Shown piece after piece: positions 6,125 to 14,873 of a stretch of 28,808 nucleotides of DNA (its first letter is position 1; every line of letters starts with the position of its first letter). Under the pieces are notes generated by a model that did no database searches, had not been told where the DNA came from, and was given only the letters and a program-made list of their open reading frames with translations. Origin of the DNA: UBA5399 sp964592125 (GTDB taxonomy: Bacteria; Bacillota; Clostridia; Christensenellales; Christensenellaceae); the NCBI GenBank assembly GCA_964592125.1, contig CAZQBV010000028.1, positions 1-28,808 on the forward strand, written 5' to 3'. The translations under genes were made by a program, and so were the position numbers.

Positions 6125-8725
6125 ATGTTGAAGGAAATAGTATCTAACAGAAAAGGGATAGCGCTGTTTGTAGCTGTGGTGTTTTTGCTGTTATTGATGT
6201 TGCCGGTGATTGGCGTGGGTGTGGCACAAGCCGCCGCAGCGCCTTTGGTGGTGGTGGATGTAGGCCACAACTGGAACAATGGCAGTAAGGACAGTGGAGC
6301 AATTGGCATAGACGGCACAAAGGAGGCTGACCTAGCGATGCAAATGGGGGCGCAAGTGGTGAAAGAGCTGCAAAGTCGGGGGTATCGTGTGATGACTACT
6401 TATCCGGTGGTGGATGGTGTTAGCTCGATACTAACCCCGCCCAATATTACAACATGGGGCAGGGCAAAAGCCTCTAATGATGTGAAGGCAGACTTGTTTA
6501 TTTCTCTCCACTACAATAAAACAGATTCATCTTCTGCTTGTGGGTCTTTGGTGCTTTACGATTCCACGCAACTGGAATTGAACTCTGAACGCCGTCTGGA
6601 AATTGGCACCAAATCGTGTGCGAACCCGGCACTTGCAAGTGCAGTGCAGCCCAAATCCTATCAATTGGCGCAATCCATTCGGGATAAGTTTTATGCCATT
6701 ACAGAATTTAATATGAAAGGCAACCGTAGTACCGGATTGCAAAACCAAGGTGCGGATGTGTATACCTACAACAATGCGCCGGCTGTTACGTTGGAAATTG
6801 GTTTTTTAACCAATGCTACAGATTTGGAAAATGCAAAGAATGCCACAAAGCAAAAGCGCGTGGCATTGGCTATTGTAGAGGGAATAGATGGATACTTTGG
6901 TAGTGTGCCAAGCAAGGATTCTAGCCCGCCAGCGATGGATAAGGTGTTGGGACTGAATGCTACCAGCCCATCTGTAAAAACTGAATTTGTGATGCGTGCC
7001 AGAAATGTAATAGATGAGAACTCTGGTGTGAAAACAGTAAAATTTGTGGTTTCCCAAGTCTCTACGGGGAAAAAGATTACATTTTTGGGTGTACAGGATC
7101 AAGGCACAAACGATTGGTCTGCAACGTTCCAGCTATCACAATTTGGTATAAAACCAGACAGCTATAAGTTTATTGCCTATGCGTATGACAATGCAGGAAA
7201 CTACAGTCGTACAAGCACAAAAACCATAGTGATAGAAAAGGATGCAGCAAAACCTGTGGTTGGCTCTATTGCTATGGGGCAGAGCAGTCCCACAATGGCA
7301 TCCAGTTTCCCGATTGTGGCGAAAGATGTGACAGACAATTCGGGTATTAAAGCTGTGAAGATACAAATTTGGCACAGCGTAGATAAGTCTTTGATGAAAA
7401 CAAAAACAGCTGTGAAAAACAGAGATGGCAATTGGGAAGTGTTGTTTGACCCCGCCGAATATGCTAAGACGCCCGGAAAGTACAATGTAAAAGCCATTGC
7501 TTACGATGCTTGGGGCAACTATGGAACCAAAACCGTTTATATGGATGTGAAGGCAGAAGCCGATGCAGATAAATTGAAACCCACAATGGGTGACCTGGTA
7601 TTTGAAACGACGAATCCCACTGCAGATAGTTCATTTACCATAAGGGCAAAAAACGTGGCGGACAATTCCGGTGTGAAGGACGTAAAATTCCGTGTGGTGA
7701 ATATGGATGCTGCTGCCGCGAAAGCAAAATCGATTGTGGCAAAAGACCAAGGCAATGGAATTTGGCAGGCCATGTTTAGCCGTGAAGAACTTGGTGGATA
7801 CTATGGCCGATACAAGGTGAATGTGTATGCCACAGATTCGTTGGGTAATACCGGTATCATAAAGTCGGGCATTGTGGTAGTAAAAAGCCGATTGAGCCAA
7901 ACGCCTATTATGGGTGCCAGCCAATCCACAGTAGACCAAATGGTAAATTATTTTGTTAGTAGCGGCAGGGCATATCCAGCTTTCTATGAGGAAGCGCCCC
8001 GCAGTACCAGTCTGAAACAGTTTGCGCAGCTGTATTACGATGTGAGTGTGGCGGAAGGTGTGCGCCCGGAGGTGGCTTGGGTACAAATGTGTCACGAGAC
8101 GGGATTCCTGCAGTTTGGCGGAGATGTGCAAAAAGAGCAGTTTAACTTTGCCGGATTGGGCGCAACAGGAGGCGGGGTTCGTGGGTTTGACTTTGCTTCC
8201 ACTTATGGAAACAATGCAGAAGGAATTCGCTATGGCATAATAGGGCATGTCCAGCACTTGAAGTGCTATGCAAGCCAAGCAGATGCAGTATATAAAAATG
8301 CGGATGGAACGCCAATAGACCCGCGATGGAAGTATGTTGTGAGCAAACGAGGAAGTGCCCCAAATGTGGAAGATTTGGAAAACAACTGGGCTGCAATGCC
8401 TGGGTACAGCGTTTACATCTACGATGGGCTGGCACGGTTGCTTTCCATGCCGCAGGCAGCAGTGGCAGAGGAAGTGCCTCTGGAAGCGGAGATGGCGGCA
8501 GAAACGGTGGGAGAGCAAGCAAATACAGATCAAAATATGGATGTGGATAAGAACGAAGGCAGTGCTGAGAGTACTAAGCCAAAAGATGAAGCGGCTGACA
8601 AAAGTGAAGAGGGACAGACTGGAGAGCAGGGGCAAGAAGGAGGAAGCAAGCAACCAACTGAAACGGTTGCCCCTTTGCTGGACAAAATTACAGAGCCAAC
8701 ATCTATCATTGAAGATACAGAATAG
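6125..8725 (+). CDS. Secreted bifunctional N-acetylmuramoyl-L-alanine amidase / glucosaminidase
   Basis: ATG 6125 follows AAAGG (6116-6120) and gives 866 residues; the in-frame TTG at 6050 lacks a ribosome binding site. Residues 1-36 are a signal peptide ending in VAQA. Residues about 41-258 are an Amidase_3 domain, which cuts the muramic acid to L-Ala bond: Zn ligands His48, Glu67 and His129, and catalytic Glu224 in LEIGFLTN. Three GBS_Bsp-like repeats follow (about 272-370, 376-477, 482-587), each with a D-N-S-G-I/V-K motif and a Y-A-x-D-x-x-G-N close. Residues about 596-771 are a glucosaminidase domain (Pfam 01832 type), with the probable catalytic Glu658 in CHETGF. The tail (772-866) is acidic and low in complexity. 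The enzyme should cleave both glycan and peptide links of peptidoglycan, as autolysins do. Residues 699-757 are duplicated in the upstream gene. Confidence 0.9.
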   Translation: MLKEIVSNRKGIALFVAVVFLLLLMLPVIGVGVAQAAAAPLVVVDVGHNWNNGSKDSGAIGIDGTKEADLAMQMGAQVVKELQSRGYRVMTTYPVVDGVSSILTPPNITTWGRAKASNDVKADLFISLHYNKTDSSSACGSLVLYDSTQLELNSERRLEIGTKSCANPALASAVQPKSYQLAQSIRDKFYAITEFNMKGNRSTGLQNQGADVYTYNNAPAVTLEIGFLTNATDLENAKNATKQKRVALAIVEGIDGYFGSVPSKDSSPPAMDKVLGLNATSPSVKTEFVMRARNVIDENSGVKTVKFVVSQVSTGKKITFLGVQDQGTNDWSATFQLSQFGIKPDSYKFIAYAYDNAGNYSRTSTKTIVIEKDAAKPVVGSIAMGQSSPTMASSFPIVAKDVTDNSGIKAVKIQIWHSVDKSLMKTKTAVKNRDGNWEVLFDPAEYAKTPGKYNVKAIAYDAWGNYGTKTVYMDVKAEADADKLKPTMGDLVFETTNPTADSSFTIRAKNVADNSGVKDVKFRVVNMDAAAAKAKSIVAKDQGNGIWQAMFSREELGGYYGRYKVNVYATDSLGNTGIIKSGIVVVKSRLSQTPIMGASQSTVDQMVNYFVSSGRAYPAFYEEAPRSTSLKQFAQLYYDVSVAEGVRPEVAWVQMCHETGFLQFGGDVQKEQFNFAGLGATGGGVRGFDFASTYGNNAEGIRYGIIGHVQHLKCYASQADAVYKNADGTPIDPRWKYVVSKRGSAPNVEDLENNWAAMPGYSVYIYDGLARLLSMPQAAVAEEVPLEAEMAAETVGEQANTDQNMDVDKNEGSAESTKPKDEAADKSEEGQTGEQGQEGGSKQPTETVAPLLDKITEPTSIIEDTE
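8219..8434 (+). repeat. Direct repeat, copy 2 (glucosaminidase C-terminal half)
   Basis: Partner of 5511-5726. This copy lies inside a full glucosaminidase domain and so is likely the source. Confidence 0.95.
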
Positions 8726-8734
8726 TGATACCAC

Positions 8735-8764
8735 AAAAAGCCTTGCATGAAGCGAGGCTTTTTT
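8735..8764 (+). terminator. Rho-independent terminator after the amidase gene
   Basis: A 12 bp stem with one T-G wobble (8735-8746 with 8752-8763), loop ATGAA, ending in a T run. It starts 10 bp after the stop codon. Confidence 0.9.
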
Positions 8765-8822
8765 CTAAGTTTAATAGGATGGATTAAATTGTTATGAAAG
8801 TGTAATATTTGTGCCGGATTTA

Positions 8823-8851
8823 TTGTGATTTCAAAATAAATGTATTATACT
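8823..8851 (+). promoter_or_regulatory. Sigma-A promoter of the NlpC/P60 gene
   Basis: TTGTGA (8823-8828), 17 bp spacer, TATACT (8846-8851). The leader is about 65 nt. Confidence 0.7.
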
Positions 8852-8923
8852 ATACAAGGATTTTTGGATAATGCCATATTATGCTTGTTTTAATGGGGTT
8901 GTGAAGGAATCTGGGAGGTATGT

Positions 8924-10081
8924 ATGAGCAAGAGAGTAGGAAGAAAACATGGGTTCCGCAGAGCTTCGGTTCGGGTGCAACGTTTTTTTCGTTCAATAGG
9001 AACGCGCTGGGCAAGAATGAAGCGTAAAAATAAAATAATACTGGCCGGAAGTGTAACTAGCGCAGCGGTAGCTTTGGTCGTTTTGGTGATATTTATTGCA
9101 ATGCCGGGAATTGCTTTGAAGGATGAAAAAATAGCTTTGCAGGAGTCTGTTCAGGAATTGCCGAAAGCAGACGTGCAAGTGCCTACGCCCACGCCAAAGC
9201 CTACGCCGAAACCCACACCGGCACCCACGCCAGACCCTACATTGAAAGAGGGAATGGAGAATGTAAAGGTAACAAAACTGCAGGAACGCTTGATGAATTT
9301 GGGATATTTGGATATTGACGAGACAACGGAATACTACGGCCCTGCAACCAACTATGCAGTGCAATTGTTCCAAAGGCAGCATGGTTTGGAGCAAGACGGT
9401 GTGTGTGGCCCGCAAACGCTGGATATTATATATAATACCGATAAGGCAAAGCCCTATACATTGCTGGAGGGCACAGAGGGAAACGACGTGGATTTGCTGC
9501 AGGAGAGACTAACCGAGCTGGGGTATTTGAGTAAGATAACAGGCTATTATGGAACAGAAACAATTGATGCAGTGAAAGCCTTTCAGTCCCGCAACGATAT
9601 AGGTGTAGACGGAAAAACTGGGCAGGTAACGCTGGACAAAATTTATTCTGCGGACGCAGAGCCCACTGAAGAACTGAAAAATCAAGTTCGCAGGCAGGGA
9701 ACAATTAAACAATTTTTGGCATCACTGGAAGAGCAACTGGGCAAGAAGTATGTATGGGGTGCTTCGGGGCCGGGCTCCTTCGATTGTTCTGGTTTAGTTA
9801 CGTATTGTTTGCGTCAGGCGGGTTCTTCTACAGGCCGCTTGAATGCGGCGGGTTTCTCTCAGAACTCCAGATGGGAGAAAATAACCTCTATGGATAATAT
9901 GGAAATTGGAGACTTGATATTTTATACAAACAATGCTGGATCCCGAGTGGGGCACACGGGTGTGTACATTGGTGAGGGGATGATGATAGACGCTTCCTCC
10001 GCAAATGGAAAGGTAATAAAGCGATCTTGCCGCTCCTCTTACTGGGAAAGCCATTTTGTATGCGCACGCCGTCCGTGGTAG
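8924..10081 (+). CDS. Membrane-anchored NlpC/P60 peptidoglycan endopeptidase with two PG-binding domains
   Basis: A 385-residue protein starting at ATG 8924 after GGGAGG (8913-8918). Residues 1-37 are very basic and residues 38-60 form one hydrophobic segment without a clear cleavage site, so a membrane anchor (N-in) is more likely than a released enzyme. Residues about 87-105 are a Pro-Thr repeat linker that would span the wall. Two PG_binding_1 domains follow (about 112-170 and 180-245; each has LQERL-x-x-LGYL and AV-x-x-FQ). The C-terminal domain (about 260-385) is NlpC/P60: Cys288 in FDCSGLV and His344 in GHTGVYIG are the catalytic pair. Family members cut gamma-D-Glu to diamino acid links in the stem peptide. 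It has its own promoter and terminator, and with its neighbour completes a set of three peptidoglycan-cutting activities. Confidence 0.9.
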   Translation: MSKRVGRKHGFRRASVRVQRFFRSIGTRWARMKRKNKIILAGSVTSAAVALVVLVIFIAMPGIALKDEKIALQESVQELPKADVQVPTPTPKPTPKPTPAPTPDPTLKEGMENVKVTKLQERLMNLGYLDIDETTEYYGPATNYAVQLFQRQHGLEQDGVCGPQTLDIIYNTDKAKPYTLLEGTEGNDVDLLQERLTELGYLSKITGYYGTETIDAVKAFQSRNDIGVDGKTGQVTLDKIYSADAEPTEELKNQVRRQGTIKQFLASLEEQLGKKYVWGASGPGSFDCSGLVTYCLRQAGSSTGRLNAAGFSQNSRWEKITSMDNMEIGDLIFYTNNAGSRVGHTGVYIGEGMMIDASSANGKVIKRSCRSSYWESHFVCARRPW

Positions 10082-10110
10082 CGTAATAAAAATAGTCTGA
10101 AAAACAATAG

Positions 10111-10147
10111 AAACGGAAGATGCAGGTTTAGCAGCTTCCGTTTTGTT
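10111..10147 (+). terminator. Rho-independent terminator after the NlpC/P60 gene
   Basis: AAACGGAAG (10111-10119) pairs with CTTCCGTTT (10135-10143), with an inner TGC/GCA pair, then a T-rich stretch. Confidence 0.88.
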
Positions 10148-10471
10148 TATACTAAATAAGTTGGAACAAATGATAGGGCAATACTAAGTTGAAATTGTCA
10201 AATAAACATCAAATATGAGGAGCGTTGACAATTAGATTTGATTATGTTTTAATAGAGTTGTGAATAAACTGTAAAGAAATCTAAAGTTCCATTTTGATAT
10301 TTATTAAAGGTTGTAGTTGCTAAAAATTGAAATAGAAGTACATGTTGGCAATGCGTCAGTTTTGTTATATCTTGTATTGCAAACATGAATTTATGTAAAT
10401 CAATCATAAAAGCATATGAGTACAGTAAATGATAAAACTTACCGCTAGTGTGGCGGTGTGGAGGTGATGAA
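10148..10471 (+). other. Gene-free leader region of the V-ATPase operon
   Basis: About 320 bp of AT-rich sequence with no credible reading frame. It contains a good promoter near its start (10225-10253) and a weaker possible one (TTGGCA 10345-10350, 17 bp, TATCTT 10368-10373). Use of the first gives a leader of about 210 nt. I recognise no riboswitch family in it. Confidence 0.6.
10225..10253 (+). promoter_or_regulatory. Promoter of the V-ATPase operon
   Basis: Perfect -35 TTGACA (10225-10230), 17 bp spacer, TTTAAT (10248-10253) with an extended TGT (10245-10247) before it. Confidence 0.7.
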
Positions 10472-10786
10472 ATGGCAAAGCAGGCACTGGACACGATTAA
10501 AGAGGCGGAAAAGCGTTCTTTAGAATTGGTTGAAAAAGCACACGCCGATGCCGCACAGATGATGGTGGATGCAAATAAAAAAGCAGAAGATGACATTGAG
10601 GCACATGCGGAACAAAACCGTCAGGAACTCATTCGGCAAAAAGAAAAAGCGGTAGAAAAAGCACAAGAGGAACAAAAAACATTTGTTTCTGAAACAGAAA
10701 GTGTGTGCAGAGAGCTTGAACAAAAGCTGATGTCGAGGCAAGGAGCTGCGGTAGAGGCTTTAATTAAAGCTATTGCAGAGAAATAG
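10472..10786 (+). CDS. ntpF: V-type ATPase subunit G/H (peripheral stalk coiled coil)
   Basis: A 104-residue protein that is nearly all charged heptads (Lys, Glu, Ala, Gln), so one long alpha-helical coiled coil. In V/A-type ATPases this small subunit pairs with subunit E to form the peripheral stalk that holds the catalytic head still against the membrane subunit I. ATG 10472 is chosen because GGAGG (10460-10464) lies seven bases upstream. It is first of nine genes in the order G/H, I, K, E, C, F, A, B, D, the order seen in Enterococcus hirae (ntpFIKECGABD) and clostridia. Coiled coils carry little family signal, so the call rests mainly on length and operon position. Confidence 0.8.
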   Translation: MAKQALDTIKEAEKRSLELVEKAHADAAQMMVDANKKAEDDIEAHAEQNRQELIRQKEKAVEKAQEEQKTFVSETESVCRELEQKLMSRQGAAVEALIKAIAEK

Positions 10787-10806
10787 TGTAGAGGGGAGAT
10801 GATTAC

Positions 10807-12774
10807 TTGGCTGTAGTAAGATCAAAACGCATATTTATATATGCCTTGAATTCAGAGAGAAAAGCCATTTTAGAGTTTCTGCATCAATCCGGTGCTGTCG
10901 AAGTTTCGGATTTAGACATTCATGATGAAGCACTGAAATCAAGAGAAACAGCACAAAGTATTTCGCAATTTGATGGGTATATAAACTCCATCCAAAGTGC
11001 ATTATCCATATTGGATAAATATGCACCGGAAAAAACAGGCATGTTCTCCAGCCGACGCGTTTTGCCTATTGAGAAGTACAGCATGAAGACGGCAGAAAAC
11101 AATGGGGCGCTGAAGCGGACGATAGAAATAAACGGCTTGGCGGAAAAAATGCATGAAAATGCAGAAAATATTAGAAGAATAGATGCAAAACAAATTGCGT
11201 TGCAACCGTACATAAATCTGGATGTACCAATGAAAATTGCAGAAACAAAGTATACCTATATTAAAATGGGTATGCTGAGTGGCTTGTGGACGATGCAGCA
11301 ACTGGATGAAGCGCAAAAAAAACATGGTTTGGATGCTTATGTGGATATTTTGCAGGCAACCAAAGAAGAAACCTATATTTGGTTTGAATACCTGAAAGAG
11401 AACCAAAAGGAAGCGTTGGCGTTTATTCAGCAAATTGGTTTGCAGGAACCTTCTTTTAGTTTAAGCAAACATATACCCTCTAAAAAAATAGAGGTGCTTG
11501 AGCAAGCGAAAAAGGATTTGGCACAAAAAATTGTTGCTTGCGAAAAAGAATTGACAGGCTATGGAAAAGACAGAAGAAACCTGGAATTGTTGCACGATCA
11601 CTTGGTTTTACGCAAGGAAAAATATCAAATATTGGCGAAGCTGGGCATGACAGATTCCAGCTTTATTTTGCAGGGTTATGTGCTGGAAAATATTGCAGAT
11701 AAGCTGAGTAAGGCAGTTGAAGAAAAGTTTTCTGCCTATGTGGTGCTGGAAACACCGGAACACCCCGAAGATGCGCCAGAGGCCTTTGTAAACAATGGAT
11801 TTGTAAGTCCGGTAGAAGGCATTACAGAAACCTACAGTATGCCAGGCAAAAATGATGTAGATCCAAACCCTGTCATGGCATTTTTTTACTATCTGTTTTT
11901 TGGCATGTGTTTTTCGGATGCAGGTTATGGAATTATGGTTATGCTGGCTTGTGGAATCCTAGGCTTTGGGAAGATTTTGGAAGTGCATAAAAGAAAAATG
12001 TTTCGAATGTTCTTTTTCTGCGGCATATCCACTACATTCTGGGGCATTATGTATGGTGGGTTCTTTGGAAATGCGCTGTCTGAATTTGGAGGCATCACAT
12101 TGAAACCCCTGTGGATAGACCCAATACAGCAGCCGTTAACATTGCTGATAGTGAGTGTGGGTATTGGCCTGTGTACCGTAATTGTGGGGTTGTGCGTTAA
12201 ATTTTATCAAGATTGGCACAGCAACAATAAAACCGGAGCAATCTTCGACTCTGGATCATGGATTATCATACTGGTGGGAATTGGTGTGTTGGCTGCGGGT
12301 GGCGCTACCGGAATTACGACTGTAACCAACATAGGAATTGGTGTTATGATAGCAGGCTTTGTGCTGTTGATATGTACAAATGGCAGGCACAACAAAAACC
12401 CAATTATGAAGGTTTTTGGCGGCATATTGGGTGTTTACGACATTACTGGATATGTGGGAGATGTGCTCTCCTATTCACGCTTGATGGCACTGGGGCTTAC
12501 CACGGGAGTTATTGCAAACGTAGTTAATTTGCTAGGCCCAGTATTTGGAGAGCTGGTGTTTGGGCAATCTCCATTGTCGTATATTATAGTCGTGATTGTA
12601 TTCATAGCGGGACATCTGGTAAACTTTGCGTTGAATATGTTGGGGGCATATGTACACACAAACCGTCTCCAATATGTAGAGTTCTTTGGCAAGTTCTATG
12701 AAGGTGGTGGAAGAAGATTTGTTCCATTCCAAATGAATACGAAATATTATAAATTTTCATCGACAGAAAAATAA
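10807..12774 (+). CDS. ntpI: V-type ATPase subunit I (membrane stator, ion channel half)
   Basis: A 655-residue protein, normal for the family. The first half (about 1-340) is hydrophilic and helical and acts as the collar that receives the peripheral stalks. From about residue 355 to the end there are seven or eight membrane helices. SYSRLMALGL near residue 556 contains Arg558, the candidate essential arginine that faces the ion-binding Glu of the K ring. Start is TTG 10807, eight bases after AGGGGAG (10792-10798). It sits 20 bp after the G/H gene. Confidence 0.93.
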   Translation: MAVVRSKRIFIYALNSERKAILEFLHQSGAVEVSDLDIHDEALKSRETAQSISQFDGYINSIQSALSILDKYAPEKTGMFSSRRVLPIEKYSMKTAENNGALKRTIEINGLAEKMHENAENIRRIDAKQIALQPYINLDVPMKIAETKYTYIKMGMLSGLWTMQQLDEAQKKHGLDAYVDILQATKEETYIWFEYLKENQKEALAFIQQIGLQEPSFSLSKHIPSKKIEVLEQAKKDLAQKIVACEKELTGYGKDRRNLELLHDHLVLRKEKYQILAKLGMTDSSFILQGYVLENIADKLSKAVEEKFSAYVVLETPEHPEDAPEAFVNNGFVSPVEGITETYSMPGKNDVDPNPVMAFFYYLFFGMCFSDAGYGIMVMLACGILGFGKILEVHKRKMFRMFFFCGISTTFWGIMYGGFFGNALSEFGGITLKPLWIDPIQQPLTLLIVSVGIGLCTVIVGLCVKFYQDWHSNNKTGAIFDSGSWIIILVGIGVLAAGGATGITTVTNIGIGVMIAGFVLLICTNGRHNKNPIMKVFGGILGVYDITGYVGDVLSYSRLMALGLTTGVIANVVNLLGPVFGELVFGQSPLSYIIVVIVFIAGHLVNFALNMLGAYVHTNRLQYVEFFGKFYEGGGRRFVPFQMNTKYYKFSSTEK

Positions 12775-12792
12775 GAAGAAAGAGGTAAAATT

Positions 12793-13266
12793 ATGGAATT
12801 AGGTATGTTTTTTGCTTTGGCAGGTGTTGGTATTGCCGTTGGTCTTGCAGGTGCGGGGTCTTCGATGGGAGTAGGTATTGCATCGGAGGCGGCGGCAGGT
12901 GTTGTAATTGCAGACCCAAGTAAGTTTGGTAGGTTGCTGGTTTTGCAGCTGCTTCCCGGTACACAGGGCCTGTATGGACTAATTGTGGGCATTATGGTTA
13001 TGTTGAACTGTGGCGTTCTGGGCGGCACCGTGCCGGATGTGCCCACGGGCTTGGCATATTTCTCAGCTTGCATTCCCATGGCAATAGGCGGTTTGATTTC
13101 TGCTGTTGCACAGGGCAAGGTATGCGCATCGGGTGTAAATATTATAGCAAAGAAGCCTGAAGAAGGTGGTAAGGCAATTGTTTCGGCTTCGTTGGTAGAG
13201 CTGTATGCGCTGCTTGCGTTCATCGTTTCGTTCTTGGTTGTTATTAATATCCCGAATGCAATGTAA
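12793..13266 (+). CDS. ntpK: V-type ATPase subunit K (rotor-ring proteolipid), probable Na+ type
   Basis: A 157-residue proteolipid with four membrane helices, a tandem duplication of a two-helix hairpin, as in Enterococcus hirae NtpK. The residues known to bind Na+ in that protein (Leu61, Thr64, Gln65, Gln110, Glu139) all have counterparts: Leu54, Thr57 and Gln58 in LLPGTQ, Gln107 in AQGK, and Glu136 in VELYALL. The first hairpin lacks its own carboxylate in the ion site, again as in E. hirae, so one ion per subunit is expected. The residues are directly visible; Na+ specificity is an inference from them. The ATG follows AGAGGT with a normal spacing. Confidence 0.95.
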   Translation: MELGMFFALAGVGIAVGLAGAGSSMGVGIASEAAAGVVIADPSKFGRLLVLQLLPGTQGLYGLIVGIMVMLNCGVLGGTVPDVPTGLAYFSACIPMAIGGLISAVAQGKVCASGVNIIAKKPEEGGKAIVSASLVELYALLAFIVSFLVVINIPNAM

Positions 13267-13280
13267 GTGGGGTAAGGAAT

Positions 13281-13874
13281 ATGAGCGGCTTAGATAAGAT
13301 TTCGGATACGATATTAAGAGAAGCGCAAAATAAGGCAGAAGGCATACTTGCCAAAGCCAAAGAGCAAGCGGAGGCGATTTCTAAGCACACTGCCCAAAAA
13401 ATAGAAGGGTATGACATTGAGTACCGCGAAAACACCCAAAAGGAGTTGCAGGCGGTACAAGAAAAGTACGCTTCAGAAAACAGGCAAGCACGTAAGCAGG
13501 CCATTTTGAAAACTCGAAGTATGGTGATTGAAGATACGATTAACAAGGCCAAGCATAGGTTGGAAACACTGCCGGAAGAGGAATACTTCGATTTCCTGCG
13601 TCATGTGTGTGTGAAGAATGCTCAGGCGGGTGAAGGTGAATTGTATTTTTCTAAAAAGGATTATGATCGCCTACCGGGGAATTTTGCAGAAAAATGCAAC
13701 AGTGAAATTAAGAATGGATCGGTTGTGCTAAAGGGAAGCTTGGATACCATAGAGAATGGCTTTATTATAATGTATGGAAAGATAGAGCAGAATTGCTCTA
13801 TAGACAGTATTTTTGAATCCAACAAAAACTTGCTTTTGGATACGGCAAATAGTTGCATCCAGCAGCAGGCGTAG
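13281..13874 (+). CDS. ntpE: V-type ATPase subunit E (peripheral stalk)
   Basis: A 197-residue protein. Residues 1 to about 90 are a long charged helix (many Lys, Glu, Ala and Gln) that pairs with subunit G/H. Residues about 100-197 form the globular C-terminal domain that caps the catalytic head. The start ATG has a short gap after GGGGTAAGG-type sequence and lies 14 bp from ntpK. Length and position between K and C are those expected. Confidence 0.88.
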   Translation: MSGLDKISDTILREAQNKAEGILAKAKEQAEAISKHTAQKIEGYDIEYRENTQKELQAVQEKYASENRQARKQAILKTRSMVIEDTINKAKHRLETLPEEEYFDFLRHVCVKNAQAGEGELYFSKKDYDRLPGNFAEKCNSEIKNGSVVLKGSLDTIENGFIIMYGKIEQNCSIDSIFESNKNLLLDTANSCIQQQA

Positions 13875-13886
13875 GGGAGTGATTTT

Positions 13887-14873
13887 TTGAAAGAAACACG
13901 GTTTGCATTTGCAGTTGCCTATATGCGTACGTTGGAAAATAAGATGCTGGAGCAATCGGATATTGATGCTATGCTGAATTTGAGTTCCTTGGGCGATGCC
14001 ATGAAATATTTGGCAGACAGAAGCTATGGCTCGGGGGAACGTACTGGGCACGAAGGCAAAAAAGAAATAGATGATATGCTGAAGGCAGAACTGGAAAAAT
14101 CGTGGCAGGAAATTAGAGAGGCTTGCCCTAAGGGCGCGCCCATAGATGTGTTGCTGTATCAAAATGATTTTTCCAATCTGAAAACGATTATGAAAGCGGT
14201 TTTTGGCGGCGAGGAGTGGGAGCATCTTATGATGTACCCTTGCACGGTGGAACCGCAGCTTATTTACAAGGCTGTTTCCGAAAAAGATCTGGAAGAGATG
14301 CCTGTATTGTTACAGTTGCCTGCAATGCAGGCCTACGAAGTGTTGGCACGTACAAGCGATGGACAGCGTGCAGAAATGATACTGGACAAAGCGGCTTTTG
14401 CCACAATGCGTGCAACGGCACAAAAGGCAAAAAATCGTTTTCTGATTGGTTGGGTGGAACTTTGGTCCCAGCTTACCAATATGAAAACAGCACTGCGCAG
14501 CGCCCGGGATAAAAAAGACATTCACTTCTTGCAGGAAGCCTTTCTTAAAACAGATGAAATAGGAGGGGATGCGTTGTTGGCGGCTGCGGCACAAGATGAA
14601 GCAGCAGTTTTGGGCGTGTTTTCGGAACAAGGATATGATGATGCAGTGGAAGCTGCGAACAAGTCTATTAGCGAGTTTGAAAAATGGACAGATAACCAGC
14701 TGATGGAGTATGTGAAATCTGCAAAAAATGCCTGCTTTGGTTTTGAACCGCTGGTTGCATACCTGTTTGGGAAAAAATCTGAACTGCAGGCTGTTCGTAT
14801 TGTGCTTTATGGGTTATTAAATGGCGTTCCCAAGAATACTTTGAAAGAAAGGCTGCGTGATATGTATGTATAG
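13887..14873 (+). CDS. ntpC: V-type ATPase subunit C (d-like socket of the rotor)
   Basis: A 328-residue, mostly helical soluble protein of the V-ATPase C / d family. It sits as a funnel on the K ring and links it to the central stalk. The N-terminal F-A-x-A-V-A-Y-M-R-T-L-E-N-K-M-L stretch and the later Y-Q-N-D-F-S-N-L-K stretch are typical of the family. The start is TTG 13887, placed by AGGGGAGTGA (13873-13882); this overlaps the end of the ntpE reading frame, which favours translational coupling. The last 8 bp overlap the next gene. Confidence 0.9.
   Translation: MKETRFAFAVAYMRTLENKMLEQSDIDAMLNLSSLGDAMKYLADRSYGSGERTGHEGKKEIDDMLKAELEKSWQEIREACPKGAPIDVLLYQNDFSNLKTIMKAVFGGEEWEHLMMYPCTVEPQLIYKAVSEKDLEEMPVLLQLPAMQAYEVLARTSDGQRAEMILDKAAFATMRATAQKAKNRFLIGWVELWSQLTNMKTALRSARDKKDIHFLQEAFLKTDEIGGDALLAAAAQDEAAVLGVFSEQGYDDAVEAANKSISEFEKWTDNQLMEYVKSAKNACFGFEPLVAYLFGKKSELQAVRIVLYGLLNGVPKNTLKERLRDMYV

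Noticed and set aside
7631..8734. Long minus-strand open frame (367 codons) opposite the amidase gene
   Set aside because: The product is Cys/His/Phe-rich and resembles no protein family; it mirrors the codon bias of the real gene on the other strand.
9181..9240. Tandem DNA repeat of ACGCC / CCTACG units
   Set aside because: Explained fully by the Pro-Thr linker of the NlpC/P60 protein.
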